Numbered from the stretch's first letter, positions 13,819 to 23,029 are shown. The stretch is 64,000 nucleotides of DNA from Coprococcus comes ATCC 27758 (GCF_025149785.1 NZ_CP102277.1:3038001-3102000); one strand, 5' to 3'. A program made the numbers and translations. The notes: a model not told the origin generated them from the letters alone.

Positions 13819-16263
13819 CTATCCCTGATACCTTATTCTTTCTACCAGCGTTTCCTTTTTCAGATTACTGCTTAAAACACAGGAAAGCACAATTTGTAGA
13901 ATACCAACCAGAAGAATCATAACAAGAATCGGGATAAGAGGAACGTGATAAACGTTCATTCCAAAAATCCCATTATGCTTCGCATAGGAAAACAGTGCAT
14001 AGCCAAGGGGCAGACCAGCAGCAAGTGCGACGCAGATGGTGCCAACCGTAAAAATCAAGCCCTGTATTTGTAAGCTCAGATTCAACTGCTTATTGGTCAT
14101 GCCTACCGCTTGCAGCACACCGTATTCCTGCTTCTTCGTGGTGATATTGATGATCATGGTGTTTGCCATATTCATAAAACCGATGAGTCCTACAACCGCC
14201 ATAAACAGATAACAGCCAAGCTTCATCATGCTGCTTGCAAATTCGGCAGATTGTAACCGCGCATGATAAGTATCCATTTTTATATGCGAAGTATTAGAAA
14301 TCAAAGTATTCAGACTTTGTTCTACAGATGCCACATCTTTTTTATCACAGTCCACCCACAGATAGCCATAGGCTGTTCCCCTCGGATTCATGGAACGATA
14401 TACACCTTCCGGAATGACAAGATAAGTGTCCGCACTTACAAAAGATCCTGCAATCTTTCCCTGATAGGTATAGGTTCCACTCCCATTCTCAAAGTCAAAT
14501 GCAATGGATTCACCCAGAGCATATCCATCTTGTTCCATCCACGTTGACCAGCCAAAGAAAATATCACCATTCTTTACCGCCTGATCATAGTCCATAGAGC
14601 CAATATCCCCTTCTTGGCGCATAAAATCAAAATCCTTTTTACTCACAATAGTAGCCGGAAATCTTGTTCCGTTCAGATTTACAGAGACAATCTCTCTCGG
14701 CATGACATCTGTTACTCCCGGAATGCTTTTGATTTCTTCAATCAGCGAATCATTCAGTGGATCATCCGTCAGAATCGTATCCAGATTATTCTCCGGATAT
14801 TTTTCATCATACTCAGCAGAATAGTCAAGCTGCAGTTCAAATTGTCCATGATTTATATAACGACGTGCTTCATGCTCCGTGTCAATATTTCCCACATAAT
14901 TAGAGATAATCACAAACAATGAGCAGGAAAACCCCATTGTGAGGATGGTACCAATGGTTCTTTTTGGATTACCCGTTATATTTGCCATTGCCATAGAAAA
15001 CACGGTGACATTTTTTCTGCCATTTCGTTTTCCTTTTTTGTGTGTTTCTGCATTTTCTAAATACCGTGTTGCTTCGATAGGTGAAATCCTTGAAACAATT
15101 TTCATTGATTTGCGCAGTGCCAAAGCAACGGTAAGAAATGATACGAAAATACATAGAAGTATAACAGGCAGGGAAAACAGTGACACCTGCTGATTTTGGA
15201 CTCCCATAGAACCAGTTTGGGTTGATACAAGGTTTCCCTGTTCTACCAGCCAGTTAAAACCGCATTTTGCAATCAGAAAACCAAGAAGCAATCCAACCGG
15301 TATTGAAAAAAATGTCAAAAAAATGCCCTCTCTGAAGATCAGTTGTTTCATCTGCTTTTTTGTCGCTCCCAGAGCCTTGATTTTTCCATACTCCTGTATC
15401 TTGTTGACAATACCGACCTGAAAAATATTATAAATGACCACAACAGAGAAAAGTACAATTGCAAGAATCAGAATTCCACATACCGCAATCGTTTCATAAC
15501 TCGGCTGCAAGACCCATTGCAGATAGAAATCATTGATTATAACATTTTTTTCTTCGATTCCACAAGATGCTGCAATCTGCTTTATAACCGGTTCAATATT
15601 ATTCATAGATACATTTGCAGAATCATTTAAAGTAAAATAAATATTATACTGTCTGTCATTCTCTGCGACGTGCTCATCATAAAACTCCTGTGACCCAAAA
15701 GCAACATAAGATGCCTCGATGGTATACTCATCCCGGTCATATAGGATTCCGCTGACAACAAACTCTTCCGGCTTATATTCTGACCGCATCCCTGCACGGT
15801 AATCCAGTGTAACCGTATCTCCGACCTTTACATCATCATATCCCATTGCACGAAAAAACGCTCTTCCGGCGGCAATTTCCTGCATTTTTTCCGGATACTT
15901 TCCTTCCTTTAATTCATATTCCTTATTATAGGGAAGCATTTTTCTTGCAGTCTCATCCATGCAGACAAACCCGCCATTTTCATTGCCTTTTATGATGCCT
16001 TCTGTACACATAATTCCTATTGCATCTATTTCTGCACGGCGGCTTACTTCCTTTAACTGCGATCCGTCTGCTGCGACAAACAAACCATAATTGCTTCCAT
16101 ATGAGCCTGTCGCCTGACTTTTCTGTAAACGGATCATTCCATTTCCCACAGTACTGATAATCACAAGCAGCATCGTAGTCAGACATATGGACATCATAAT
16201 CAGTATACTTCTTGTCTTGTTCTTTTTGTCATTGCTATATGCAATTCTGCTTATTGTCTTCAT
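13819..16263 (-). CDS. ABC transporter permease with two FtsX domains (module 2)
   Basis: An 814-residue membrane protein with the same eight-helix, two-ectodomain layout as the permease at 7043. A helix lies near residue 25, an extracellular domain spans about 50-255, three helices 260-400, one near 435, a second extracellular domain 460-680, and three helices 690-805. It ends with the family tail KKETLVERIRYQG. Its ATG overlaps the ATPase stop codon by four bases, so translation is coupled. It probably exports or removes an antimicrobial peptide or lipid-linked compound; substrate unknown. Confidence 0.9.
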   Translation of the reverse strand: MKTISRIAYSNDKKNKTRSILIMMSICLTTMLLVIISTVGNGMIRLQKSQATGSYGSNYGLFVAADGSQLKEVSRRAEIDAIGIMCTEGIIKGNENGGFVCMDETARKMLPYNKEYELKEGKYPEKMQEIAAGRAFFRAMGYDDVKVGDTVTLDYRAGMRSEYKPEEFVVSGILYDRDEYTIEASYVAFGSQEFYDEHVAENDRQYNIYFTLNDSANVSMNNIEPVIKQIAASCGIEEKNVIINDFYLQWVLQPSYETIAVCGILILAIVLFSVVVIYNIFQVGIVNKIQEYGKIKALGATKKQMKQLIFREGIFLTFFSIPVGLLLGFLIAKCGFNWLVEQGNLVSTQTGSMGVQNQQVSLFSLPVILLCIFVSFLTVALALRKSMKIVSRISPIEATRYLENAETHKKGKRNGRKNVTVFSMAMANITGNPKRTIGTILTMGFSCSLFVIISNYVGNIDTEHEARRYINHGQFELQLDYSAEYDEKYPENNLDTILTDDPLNDSLIEEIKSIPGVTDVMPREIVSVNLNGTRFPATIVSKKDFDFMRQEGDIGSMDYDQAVKNGDIFFGWSTWMEQDGYALGESIAFDFENGSGTYTYQGKIAGSFVSADTYLVIPEGVYRSMNPRGTAYGYLWVDCDKKDVASVEQSLNTLISNTSHIKMDTYHARLQSAEFASSMMKLGCYLFMAVVGLIGFMNMANTMIINITTKKQEYGVLQAVGMTNKQLNLSLQIQGLIFTVGTICVALAAGLPLGYALFSYAKHNGIFGMNVYHVPLIPILVMILLVGILQIVLSCVLSSNLKKETLVERIRYQG

Positions 16264-16934
16264 CTGAAATCCACCACCTGTCCATCCTCAATTACCAGAA
16301 TACGGTCAGCGACCTGTGCAATTTCGTCATCATGGGTAATCATTACAATTGTCTGTCCATATTTTTTTGCTGTCATCTTAAGCAGGGCGATTACCTCATC
16401 ACTGGTCTTAGAATCAAGATTTCCTGTCGGCTCATCTGCAAATATAATTTCCGGACGATTCACCAGTGCTCTTGCAATTGCCACTCTCTGCTGCTGTCCT
16501 CCGGATAACTGATTTGGCAGATTATAAATCCGGTTTTCAATCCCCAGAGTTGCAATAATATCATTTACATACGCTTCATCCACTTTTCTTCCATCCAGCC
16601 CCAGTGGCAGTACAATATTTTCCCAGACATTAACAGATGAAACCAGATTAAATGCCTGAAAAACAAATCCGATTTTTCTTCTGCGGAAAACAGCAAGGGC
16701 ATCTTCCTTCATCCTGTATAAATCTTTCCCTGCTAAAGTAACACTGCCTTTTGTCGGGGTGTCTAGCCCTCCAAGCATATGAAGTAATGTACTTTTACCG
16801 GAACCTGACTTTCCAACAATTGCGACAAATTCTCCCTGCTCAATCTGAATGTCCACCTGATTGACCGCTTTGACCTGATTCTCACCTGCACCATAAAACT
16901 TACAAAGCTGCCTGGTTTCTAATATCACACTCAT
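16260..16934 (-). CDS. ABC transporter ATP-binding protein (module 2)
   Basis: A 224-residue LolD/MacB-class ATPase: Walker [16 protein letters not shown]-loop IGFVFQAFNLV, signature [16 protein letters not shown], Walker [14 protein letters not shown], switch His in MITHDDE. The start is the ATG at 16934 after AAAGGAGGCAACAC, not the in-frame TTG 18 bases upstream. Close paralogue of the module 1 ATPase. It is preceded by a 172-bp gap containing its own operator and promoter, separate from the kinase gene. Confidence 0.93.
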   Translation of the reverse strand: MSVILETRQLCKFYGAGENQVKAVNQVDIQIEQGEFVAIVGKSGSGKSTLLHMLGGLDTPTKGSVTLAGKDLYRMKEDALAVFRRRKIGFVFQAFNLVSSVNVWENIVLPLGLDGRKVDEAYVNDIIATLGIENRIYNLPNQLSGGQQQRVAIARALVNRPEIIFADEPTGNLDSKTSDEVIALLKMTAKKYGQTIVMITHDDEIAQVADRILVIEDGQVVDFR

Positions 16935-17022
16935 GTGTTGCCTCCTTTTCAATTCTGTAAAGCGTACCTTTTCAGCACACTTTCTTTGCCTGTTTATATA
17001 TCATTTTTCAACCTACATGCTG

Positions 17023-17097
17023 ATTGTAGCAATATAATCTTTCATTTCACTTTCAAAAAGTGGGCAGAAGTCTTACAGAATTGTAAGATTTCTGCCC
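17023..17097 (-). promoter_or_regulatory. Operator and promoter of the module 2 ABC genes
   Basis: Reading the minus strand: an inverted repeat GGGCAGAAATCTTACA-ATTC-TGTAAGACTTCTGCCC (17097-17062), then direct heptamers TGAAAGT (17055-17049) and TGAAAGA (17044-17038) starting 11 bp apart. A -10 box TACAAT (17028-17023) begins 16 bp after the start of the second heptamer. This reproduces the geometry of module 1 with different heptamer letters, as expected for a paralogous regulator with shifted specificity. Confidence 0.65.
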
Positions 17098-17106
17098 AAT
17101 TAAAAT

Positions 17107-18351
17107 TTAACCAACATATGGTAATTGAATCACAAACATGCTTCCTTTTTTCTTTTTGCCGGAGGTTACCGTAATCGTACCTGCGTGTTTTTCGATAATT
17201 TCTCTCGATAGAAAAAGTCCGATTCCTGTACCACTCTTTTCCATGACCTCCTTGGAACTTCCTCTGTAAAATCGTTGAAAAATTTTGTGATACTCATTCT
17301 GCGGAATACCAATTCCCTGATCCTCAATTTCCATTCTTACAAGATCGTTTCTTTTTTGTAACCGGATAAATATTTTTGAACCACACGGACTGTACTTGAC
17401 CGCATTATCCAGAACGTTGATCACAGCTTCACCAAGCCACCTTTTATCCTGCATAATCGTGCATGTTTCCAGCTCTTTTTCATAGTCAAAAACGAATTCA
17501 ATTTCTTTCTCATCCGCTTTAGGATAAGTGCGGTTCACAGCAGATATGACAGTATCCATAAGCGGAAGTTTTTTCTTATTAATCTGAATCAGTCCAGTTT
17601 CCATCTTGGATATTTCAAGAAGCGACTGCAATAATGTCTCCAGTCCATCCAGAGCACTCCGACAACGGATACGAAACTCCTCCTGTTCTGTGGCACTTAA
17701 GTCATTCTGCATCAGTACACTAAAACATGTATCCAAAGCTGCAACCGGTGTCTTTAACTGGTGAGAAATATCAGAAACCATTTCTTTCGTGTTCTCCTTT
17801 TCTGCCCGTGCTTCTTCCTTTAGCAACTGAATATGATGTCCGATTGCTTCAAGCTGGTCATTCAATTTTTCCAGTTCTGCATGATTTTCCGTTTTCAGTA
17901 AATCATCAAATTTGTTTTCACGGAATCTGATCAGAATTTCTTCCAACTGGTCTAAAATTTTCTGATGACACGCACCTTCTTTTTTCTTCCAATAAAGTAA
18001 AAAGGTCAAAAGAAACACGCATATCAAAGTGCTTACAACACCGGTCACCATAACCTGATGCCGGAATTGTGAATAAAATGTATTCCCATTATTTCCCCAG
18101 TATCCATATTGCTCCAATAATCGCCTTCCCTGTTCGTTCGTTTCAATATCCTTATCCTTAAGCAATTCCGAAACAGCATCCAGCCCGGAAAATTCTTCCT
18201 TTGCAGCAATCTCTGTCATAAGATTCATTTTATATTTATAATCTTCATAAAACACATACGTGGTAAAGCAATTTAATATTGCAAACAATAATATGACAGG
18301 TAATACCAAGGAGAGCACTACTGTAATCTTCTTGCGATATCTCTTTGTCAC
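17107..18351 (-). CDS. Sensor histidine kinase (module 2)
   Basis: A 414-residue kinase. The start is the GTG at 18351, seven bases after AGGAGG and overlapping the regulator stop as GTGA; an in-frame ATG at 18372 would place the ribosome binding site inside the gene. Two transmembrane helices (about 10-35 and 100-122) flank an extracellular loop of roughly 65 residues, unlike the loop-less kinase of module 1. The H-box is SDISHQLKTPVAALDT, and the ATPase boxes are NVLDNAVKYSP, DQGIGIPQ and GTGIGLFLS. Confidence 0.9.
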   Translation of the reverse strand: MTKRYRKKITVVLSLVLPVILLFAILNCFTTYVFYEDYKYKMNLMTEIAAKEEFSGLDAVSELLKDKDIETNEQGRRLLEQYGYWGNNGNTFYSQFRHQVMVTGVVSTLICVFLLTFLLYWKKKEGACHQKILDQLEEILIRFRENKFDDLLKTENHAELEKLNDQLEAIGHHIQLLKEEARAEKENTKEMVSDISHQLKTPVAALDTCFSVLMQNDLSATEQEEFRIRCRSALDGLETLLQSLLEISKMETGLIQINKKKLPLMDTVISAVNRTYPKADEKEIEFVFDYEKELETCTIMQDKRWLGEAVINVLDNAVKYSPCGSKIFIRLQKRNDLVRMEIEDQGIGIPQNEYHKIFQRFYRGSSKEVMEKSGTGIGLFLSREIIEKHAGTITVTSGKKKKGSMFVIQLPYVG

Positions 18352-19037
18352 TGCCTTACCTCCTGATTCCATATATACCCAAGACCTCTGATATTCTTTA
18401 TATAGACCGGTGCAGCCGGATTGTCTTCGATTTTCTCACGGAGTCTTCTGATATTGACAGCGATTGTATTTTCATCCACAAAATCCCCTTCCAGATCAAA
18501 CACATTTTCCAATATTTGTGTTTTTGAAAGAATCTGTTTCGGATTCTGAAGAAAAAAAGTCAGCATTTTCAACTCCGTTTTTGTCAGACTGATTTCACGA
18601 CTCTTTATCAGGACTTTCATTTCTCCTGCGATAAATACGATATCTCCCGAAATCATCTTTCCGGCTTCCGTTTTCTCCTGTCTGCGGCGGAAATGTGCTT
18701 CTATTTTCAAAAGAAGTACCGAAAGACTAAACGGCTTTGTAATATAATCATCTGCCCCTGCTTCATATCCCATGACCTGATCCATCTCCTGATCTAGTGC
18801 TGTAAGACAAATAATGTATGTATTATAATTGCATCTCATCCACCTTACAAATTCCAGTCCATTCCCATCCGGAAGATTCACATCACAAATGATAACATCC
18901 ACATTATTATCACTTGCAATTCTTTTCGCTTTTTTCACTGATTCTGCTGAAAAAACCTCATATCCGGATTTTTTCAGTGAAAATGTAATTCCACGATTTA
19001 AATTTTCATCATCTTCAACCACGAGTATACCTGGCAT
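18348..19037 (-). CDS. OmpR-family response regulator (module 2)
   Basis: A 229-residue regulator with receiver motifs VVEDDENL, phospho-acceptor Asp in IICDVNLPDGNGLE, CLTALD and YITKPF, and a winged-helix domain ending IRGLGYIWN. First gene of the module. Only about 20 bp separate its start from the rlmD tail remnant, so its promoter must lie within or across that remnant, and the tandem heptamers seen before the module 1 regulator are not visible here. Confidence 0.9.
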   Translation of the reverse strand: MPGILVVEDDENLNRGITFSLKKSGYEVFSAESVKKAKRIASDNNVDVIICDVNLPDGNGLEFVRWMRCNYNTYIICLTALDQEMDQVMGYEAGADDYITKPFSLSVLLLKIEAHFRRRQEKTEAGKMISGDIVFIAGEMKVLIKSREISLTKTELKMLTFFLQNPKQILSKTQILENVFDLEGDFVDENTIAVNIRRLREKIEDNPAAPVYIKNIRGLGYIWNQEVRQ

Positions 19038-19057
19038 AGCATCTGCACCTCTCTTTA

Positions 19058-19157
19058 TTAACTATTCATCTTAAAATGCTTCAATGCCTCCACAATTGCA
19101 CTCTCTTTATCTTCTGGACACTGCGGTTGCCTGCTATCTTCATTTTTAGGTAAATTA
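19058..19157 (-). pseudogene. Second remnant of an rlmD C-terminal tail
   Basis: Just beyond the rlmD stop, in a different minus-strand frame, the sequence reads NNLPKNEDSRQPQCPEDKES then AIVEALKHFKMNS and a stop at 19058-19060. This matches the last 35 residues of the long RlmD tail (compare SENARQPQCTPEKEDAIMQA in the copy at 13345). The middle of the tail is deleted and the frame is lost, so the present RlmD ends early with SRLKQK. Confidence 0.75.
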
Positions 19158-20570
19158 TTTTTGTTTCAGTCGGGACAAAAGGACAACCGTCTCGACATGC
19201 ACACTCATCGGAAACATATCAGTCGCCTTCACCTTCCTGATCTCATACCCATTCTCCCGCAGATACTTCACATCCCGAGCCAAAGTCGCTGAATCGCAGC
19301 TCACATATACGATCCTCTCCGGCTCCATCTGAACCATCGTATCCAGTACGCTTCTCTCACATCCTTTTCTCGGTGGATCGACTACGATCACATCCGCTCT
19401 CGCATGCTCTCCCGGATGCTCTTTTGCATAATCCGCATAATACTCCGGCAACACTTCTTCTGCCTTTCCTACAAAAAACTCCGCGTTTGTAATCTCATTG
19501 ATCTCAGCATTATGCTTTGCATCTTCAATTGCCTGTGGCACGATTTCCACGCCGTAAACTTTCTGTGCTTTCTGCGCAAGAAAAAGGGAAATCGTTCCAA
19601 TACCACAATACACATCCCAAACCGTCTCTTTTCCAGTAAGCCCGGCGTATTCCAGTGCGGTTCCGTAAAGTACCTCTGTCTGTACCGGATTCACCTGATA
19701 GAAAGACAGCGGTGAAATCTGGTATTTGACATTACCGATATAATCGGTGATATACGTCTGTCCCCAGAGCGGACAAACCTTTGATCCCATGATCACATTC
19801 GTCTTTTCTTTATTGATATTATAAGTAATACTTGTCATTCCCGGAATCTTTGTCAGCTTTTCCAACAATTTTTCACTGCAGGGAAGCTTATCCCCGTTAA
19901 TGATCAGACAAACCATGATCTCTTTTGTTGTAAATCCATACCGGACCAGGACATGGCGCACCAGCCCTTTGTGCCGTTCCTCATCATATGCAGAAATCTT
20001 CTCTTCCCGCATGTAGTCCAGAATCTGATCCAGGATCACTTTATTCTCCGGTACTCCAAGTACGCAGTCCCTGTTCGGAACCGGGATGATCTGATGGGTT
20101 CTTCCGGCATAGAATCCGGCAATCAGATTCCCTTCTTTATCCACTCCGATCGGGAACTGTGCTTTATTCCGGTAACGGAACGGTTCCTCCATTCCTGCGA
20201 TCGGCTCCATGATCTGATCCAGCAATTCTTCTTCCACACTGCCAAGACGGATCAGGTTATTTCTTACTTTTGTATTTTTAAACTCCAGCTGTTTCCGGTA
20301 ATCCATCTCCTGAATCTGGCATCCGCCACAGCGTCTTGCCTCCGGACAGCGTGCAGATACACGAAATGCGGATTCTTTTACAATCCGCATTAATCTCGCA
20401 TATCCGTAGTTCTTTTTTGCTTTCATTACTTTTACTTCAACGGTATCTCCGATGACTGCATCCTTGATAAACAGAGTATATCCATCAACCTTTCCGATTC
20501 CTTCACCACCGATTCCGATATCTGTAACTTCTACCGTCACTACGTCATTTTTCTTCATTTTTATACTCAT
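19155..20570 (-). CDS. rlmD: 23S rRNA (uracil-5-)-methyltransferase RlmD/RumA
   Basis: A 471-residue SAM-dependent enzyme that makes 5-methyluridine in 23S rRNA. An N-terminal TRAM domain (about 5-60) is followed by an iron-sulfur cysteine cluster CPEARRCGGCQ (about 75-84), the Rossmann motif VWDVYCGIGTISLF, the DPPRKGCERS motif, and the catalytic Cys in IVYVSCDSATLARDV. All core residues are present. The C-terminus, ETVVLLSRLKQK, is shorter than in relatives because the downstream tail has been rearranged by element insertion. It is probably co-transcribed with the yhaM-like gene 19 bp upstream. Confidence 0.93.
   Translation of the reverse strand: MSIKMKKNDVVTVEVTDIGIGGEGIGKVDGYTLFIKDAVIGDTVEVKVMKAKKNYGYARLMRIVKESAFRVSARCPEARRCGGCQIQEMDYRKQLEFKNTKVRNNLIRLGSVEEELLDQIMEPIAGMEEPFRYRNKAQFPIGVDKEGNLIAGFYAGRTHQIIPVPNRDCVLGVPENKVILDQILDYMREEKISAYDEERHKGLVRHVLVRYGFTTKEIMVCLIINGDKLPCSEKLLEKLTKIPGMTSITYNINKEKTNVIMGSKVCPLWGQTYITDYIGNVKYQISPLSFYQVNPVQTEVLYGTALEYAGLTGKETVWDVYCGIGTISLFLAQKAQKVYGVEIVPQAIEDAKHNAEINEITNAEFFVGKAEEVLPEYYADYAKEHPGEHARADVIVVDPPRKGCERSVLDTMVQMEPERIVYVSCDSATLARDVKYLRENGYEIRKVKATDMFPMSVHVETVVLLSRLKQK
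19182..19193 (-). other. Putative attachment-site core within rlmD
   Basis: GAGACGGTTGTC encoding ETVV near the end of RlmD. It is identical to 13642-13653 and in the same orientation. It marks where homology between the intact gene and the displaced tail begins. Confidence 0.55.
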
Positions 20571-20589
20571 CTTTCTTTCAGAACTTCTC

Positions 20590-21531
20590 TTAGATACTGG
20601 TCTTTCTTAAGTTAGATTCAAACAGACGGTTATAACCTAACCAGTCCTTTGTATCTTTTGCCTTAAAAATCTCTGTCAGTGTCTGCATCTTTGCATCAGC
20701 ATTATCTGCACAATTAAGTGCCATTGCCTCAGCAAGCGCCGGTTTCTTCGGCGAACCGTATTCGAGTTCTCCGTGATGCGCTACGATACAGTGCTTTAAT
20801 TCGCTGGCAAGCTTCTTTGGAAAATCCGGGATCTCACGAATTGCATCATCCAGCATTTCCACACCGATCACAATATGACCGAGCAGCTGCCCATCATCGG
20901 TATAATCATTATCCGGGAACAGGGAAAGTTCCTGTGTCTTTCCGATATCATGACACATTGCCGCTGTATACAGAAGATCCTTATTCAGGATCGGATATGC
21001 CCCTGCCATATATTCACAGAATTTCACTACGCTTAATGTGTGCTCCAGAAGTCCTCCGGCAAATCCGTGATGTACACTCTTTGCTGCAGAATGTGCCTTG
21101 AAGCTCTTGATAAACTGTTCATCATTTACAAAATAATACCGGATCACCTGCTGCAGATACGGGTTCTTCACCTGCTTTCCATAACGCATCAGTTCTTCAT
21201 ACATTCCATCCACACTTTTCTCGCTGGTCGGCATATAATCCGCCGGATCGTATTCTCCCTCGTCTGCTACACGGAGCTGCTTGATGTTCATCTGAAGATT
21301 GCCGTTATAGCTGATGATCTCCCCGTAAACTTCAATAAAATCTTTTTCGCTGTAATCTGCAATTCCATTTGAATTCGGATCCCAGATCTTTCCATCTAAA
21401 GTTCCTGTCTTGTCCTGAAGGATCAGGTTGTCATATGGTTTTCCGTTCCTTGTCTCCGCACTTCTTTTCCCTTTGCAAAGATACGTATTTCTGATTGTCT
21501 CGCCTTCGTGTAATGTCTCAATATATCTCAT
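20590..21531 (-). CDS. yhaM: 3'-5' exoribonuclease YhaM family protein (OB fold plus HD domain)
   Basis: A 313-residue protein. Residues 15-90 form an OB-fold nucleic-acid-binding domain (DNLILQDKTGTLDGKIWDPN), and residues 150-290 an HD phosphohydrolase domain with HHGFAGGLLEHTLSV, the HD pair in AAMCHDIGKTQEL and further metal-binding His in CIVAHHGELEYG. This matches YhaM, a 3'-5' exonuclease of Firmicutes RNA turnover. It lies between the HtrA-like gene and rlmD on the same strand. Confidence 0.9.
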   Translation of the reverse strand: MRYIETLHEGETIRNTYLCKGKRSAETRNGKPYDNLILQDKTGTLDGKIWDPNSNGIADYSEKDFIEVYGEIISYNGNLQMNIKQLRVADEGEYDPADYMPTSEKSVDGMYEELMRYGKQVKNPYLQQVIRYYFVNDEQFIKSFKAHSAAKSVHHGFAGGLLEHTLSVVKFCEYMAGAYPILNKDLLYTAAMCHDIGKTQELSLFPDNDYTDDGQLLGHIVIGVEMLDDAIREIPDFPKKLASELKHCIVAHHGELEYGSPKKPALAEAMALNCADNADAKMQTLTEIFKAKDTKDWLGYNRLFESNLRKTSI

Positions 21532-21587
21532 GTCATTCCTCTTCCTGCTCTATATTTTAAATTTATGGTTGCTTTTTATCTGCAAAT

Positions 21588-22871
21588 CTATTCTTTACTT
21601 CCAACTGTCACATCAAATGTTACATCGACATAACCATCTGCGCCACGCCTCTGCCCTTTGATCCTGATCTGTGTACCGGTTCCGGCTTCTGCGATCTGTT
21701 TATGAAATCCTGCTATACCGATGATATCTGTCTTGTTAATCTCTGTGATCACATCACCATTCTGGATCCCCGCCTGCATCGCAGGCGAATCAGCCTCTAC
21801 TTCCCTGACATAAATGCCTTTCGGGATTCCCTGTTCGCCGGCAAGCTTCTCCGTCACTACAACTCCGTGAACGCCAATATACGGAACTCCCTGTCCATTT
21901 GCCAGAAGTTCGATCTCTTCCTTGATATCCGAAATCGCATAGGCACTTACAAGATTTCCGTCTCTCTGCAGTTCTGACTGGTCACAGATTCCAATCACTT
22001 CACCCGCCGTGTTAAACAGAATTCCGCTCCCTTTTTCACTTCCTGCAATATCTGTATCAAGCAGCCGGTACTGCCCGTCCGCCACTGTCCGGTAATTTCT
22101 AGTGGAACTGATGATCCCATATCCGACACCACCTGCATATCCAAACTGCTCACCAAGAACGATCACGCCGTCCCCACGGTTCACTGCATTAGAATTACCA
22201 AGCATCGCCGTCTGGATCTGGTTCCTCGTACTATCCGACAGATCTGATCTCTTGACCGCAATGATCGCAAGTCCAAGATTCCGGTCCTGCTTTTTCAAAG
22301 TTGCGTTATATGTAGTATTGTCTGAAAATGTGACTTTCAGTGCTTCTGCATCTTTTACAATTCTTGCCGGTGCCGCAATCAAAAGATCTGCTCCATTATC
22401 CCAGAAAATAACTCCCGATACAACCTGCTCCCCTGCATTCTCCCAACCTTCATCCCGGTGCACGGCATAGATCTCAACCACACTTTTTCCTGCTGACAAT
22501 GCCACCTGGTATAATGCATGGTTCATCTCCTGATAATCTTCGACAGTCAGATCCGGATACTGAATCTCTTCCTCCTGTGCTTCCTGATCCTTGGTATCCG
22601 TCTCATTCTCAACCGGAGTTTCCTCCTGATCCAGCGGAATCGTTACCTTCTCTCCGCCCAGATGTGTCATCGCCCATGGGCGAAGGGCATAAAACGCAAG
22701 GCCTGCTGCAAGTCCAAAAATCAGTCCTCTTCCTGCAAGCCTGCACAGATTTCCCATGATTCCTTTTTTACTTCGCTGTTCATCTTTTACTGTTTCCTGC
22801 AAAAACGAATATTTTTCTTCCTCACTGTCGTGCGGTTCTTCGTTATGCTTATTCTCCCGATTATCAGACAT
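21588..22871 (-). CDS. HtrA/DegP-like membrane protein with PDZ domain and no catalytic triad
   Basis: A 427-residue protein with a cytoplasmic acidic N-terminus, one transmembrane helix (about 45-68, LIFGLAAGLAFYAL), an acidic Glu/Asp linker, a trypsin-like domain (about 120-320) and a C-terminal PDZ domain (PKGIYVREVEADSPAMQAGI). The active-site positions are degenerate. The usual TNAHV is LLIAAPARIV (no His), the usual D-x-A-V-L-K strand reads DRNLGLAIIAV, and the GNSGGPL loop reads EKGSGILFN. It is therefore likely a non-proteolytic sensor or scaffold outside the membrane. Confidence 0.8.
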   Translation of the reverse strand: MSDNRENKHNEEPHDSEEEKYSFLQETVKDEQRSKKGIMGNLCRLAGRGLIFGLAAGLAFYALRPWAMTHLGGEKVTIPLDQEETPVENETDTKDQEAQEEEIQYPDLTVEDYQEMNHALYQVALSAGKSVVEIYAVHRDEGWENAGEQVVSGVIFWDNGADLLIAAPARIVKDAEALKVTFSDNTTYNATLKKQDRNLGLAIIAVKRSDLSDSTRNQIQTAMLGNSNAVNRGDGVIVLGEQFGYAGGVGYGIISSTRNYRTVADGQYRLLDTDIAGSEKGSGILFNTAGEVIGICDQSELQRDGNLVSAYAISDIKEEIELLANGQGVPYIGVHGVVVTEKLAGEQGIPKGIYVREVEADSPAMQAGIQNGDVITEINKTDIIGIAGFHKQIAEAGTGTQIRIKGQRRGADGYVDVTFDVTVGSKE

Positions 22872-23029
22872 TGTGCTTCTCCTTAGACCTCCGGAGTGCT
22901 TTCAGCCACACCTGGTTTTAGTATACATGATTCCCCGCAAATGTTCAACGAAATTTCACCTTTCCACTTTCATTTAGCCGGTAAATAAGTTAGAATAGAA
23001 CCAGACAAAATATGAGGTATAAATGTATT

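Larger units (their letters stand above)
1..19193. mobile_element. Accreted mobile block abutting the 3' end of rlmD
   Basis: This block carries a mobilisation gene set, an oriT-like site, recombinase debris, an IS110 element and two copies of a resistance- or export-type two-component/ABC module. It ends at rlmD, and two displaced copies of rlmD C-terminal coding sequence lie inside it (13345-13662 and 19058-19157). This pattern is expected when integrative elements insert repeatedly into the same gene end. rlmD (rumA) is a known integration target of integrative conjugative elements in Firmicutes. The left end is outside the window and no intact integrase is visible here. The boundaries are inferred, and the block may be several elements of different age. 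Confidence 0.6.

Noticed and set aside
17062-17097. Inverted repeat after the module 2 ATPase promoter as a terminator
   Set aside because: The stem is long enough, but it lacks a T run in the direction of the ABC genes and occupies the same position as the module 1 operator.
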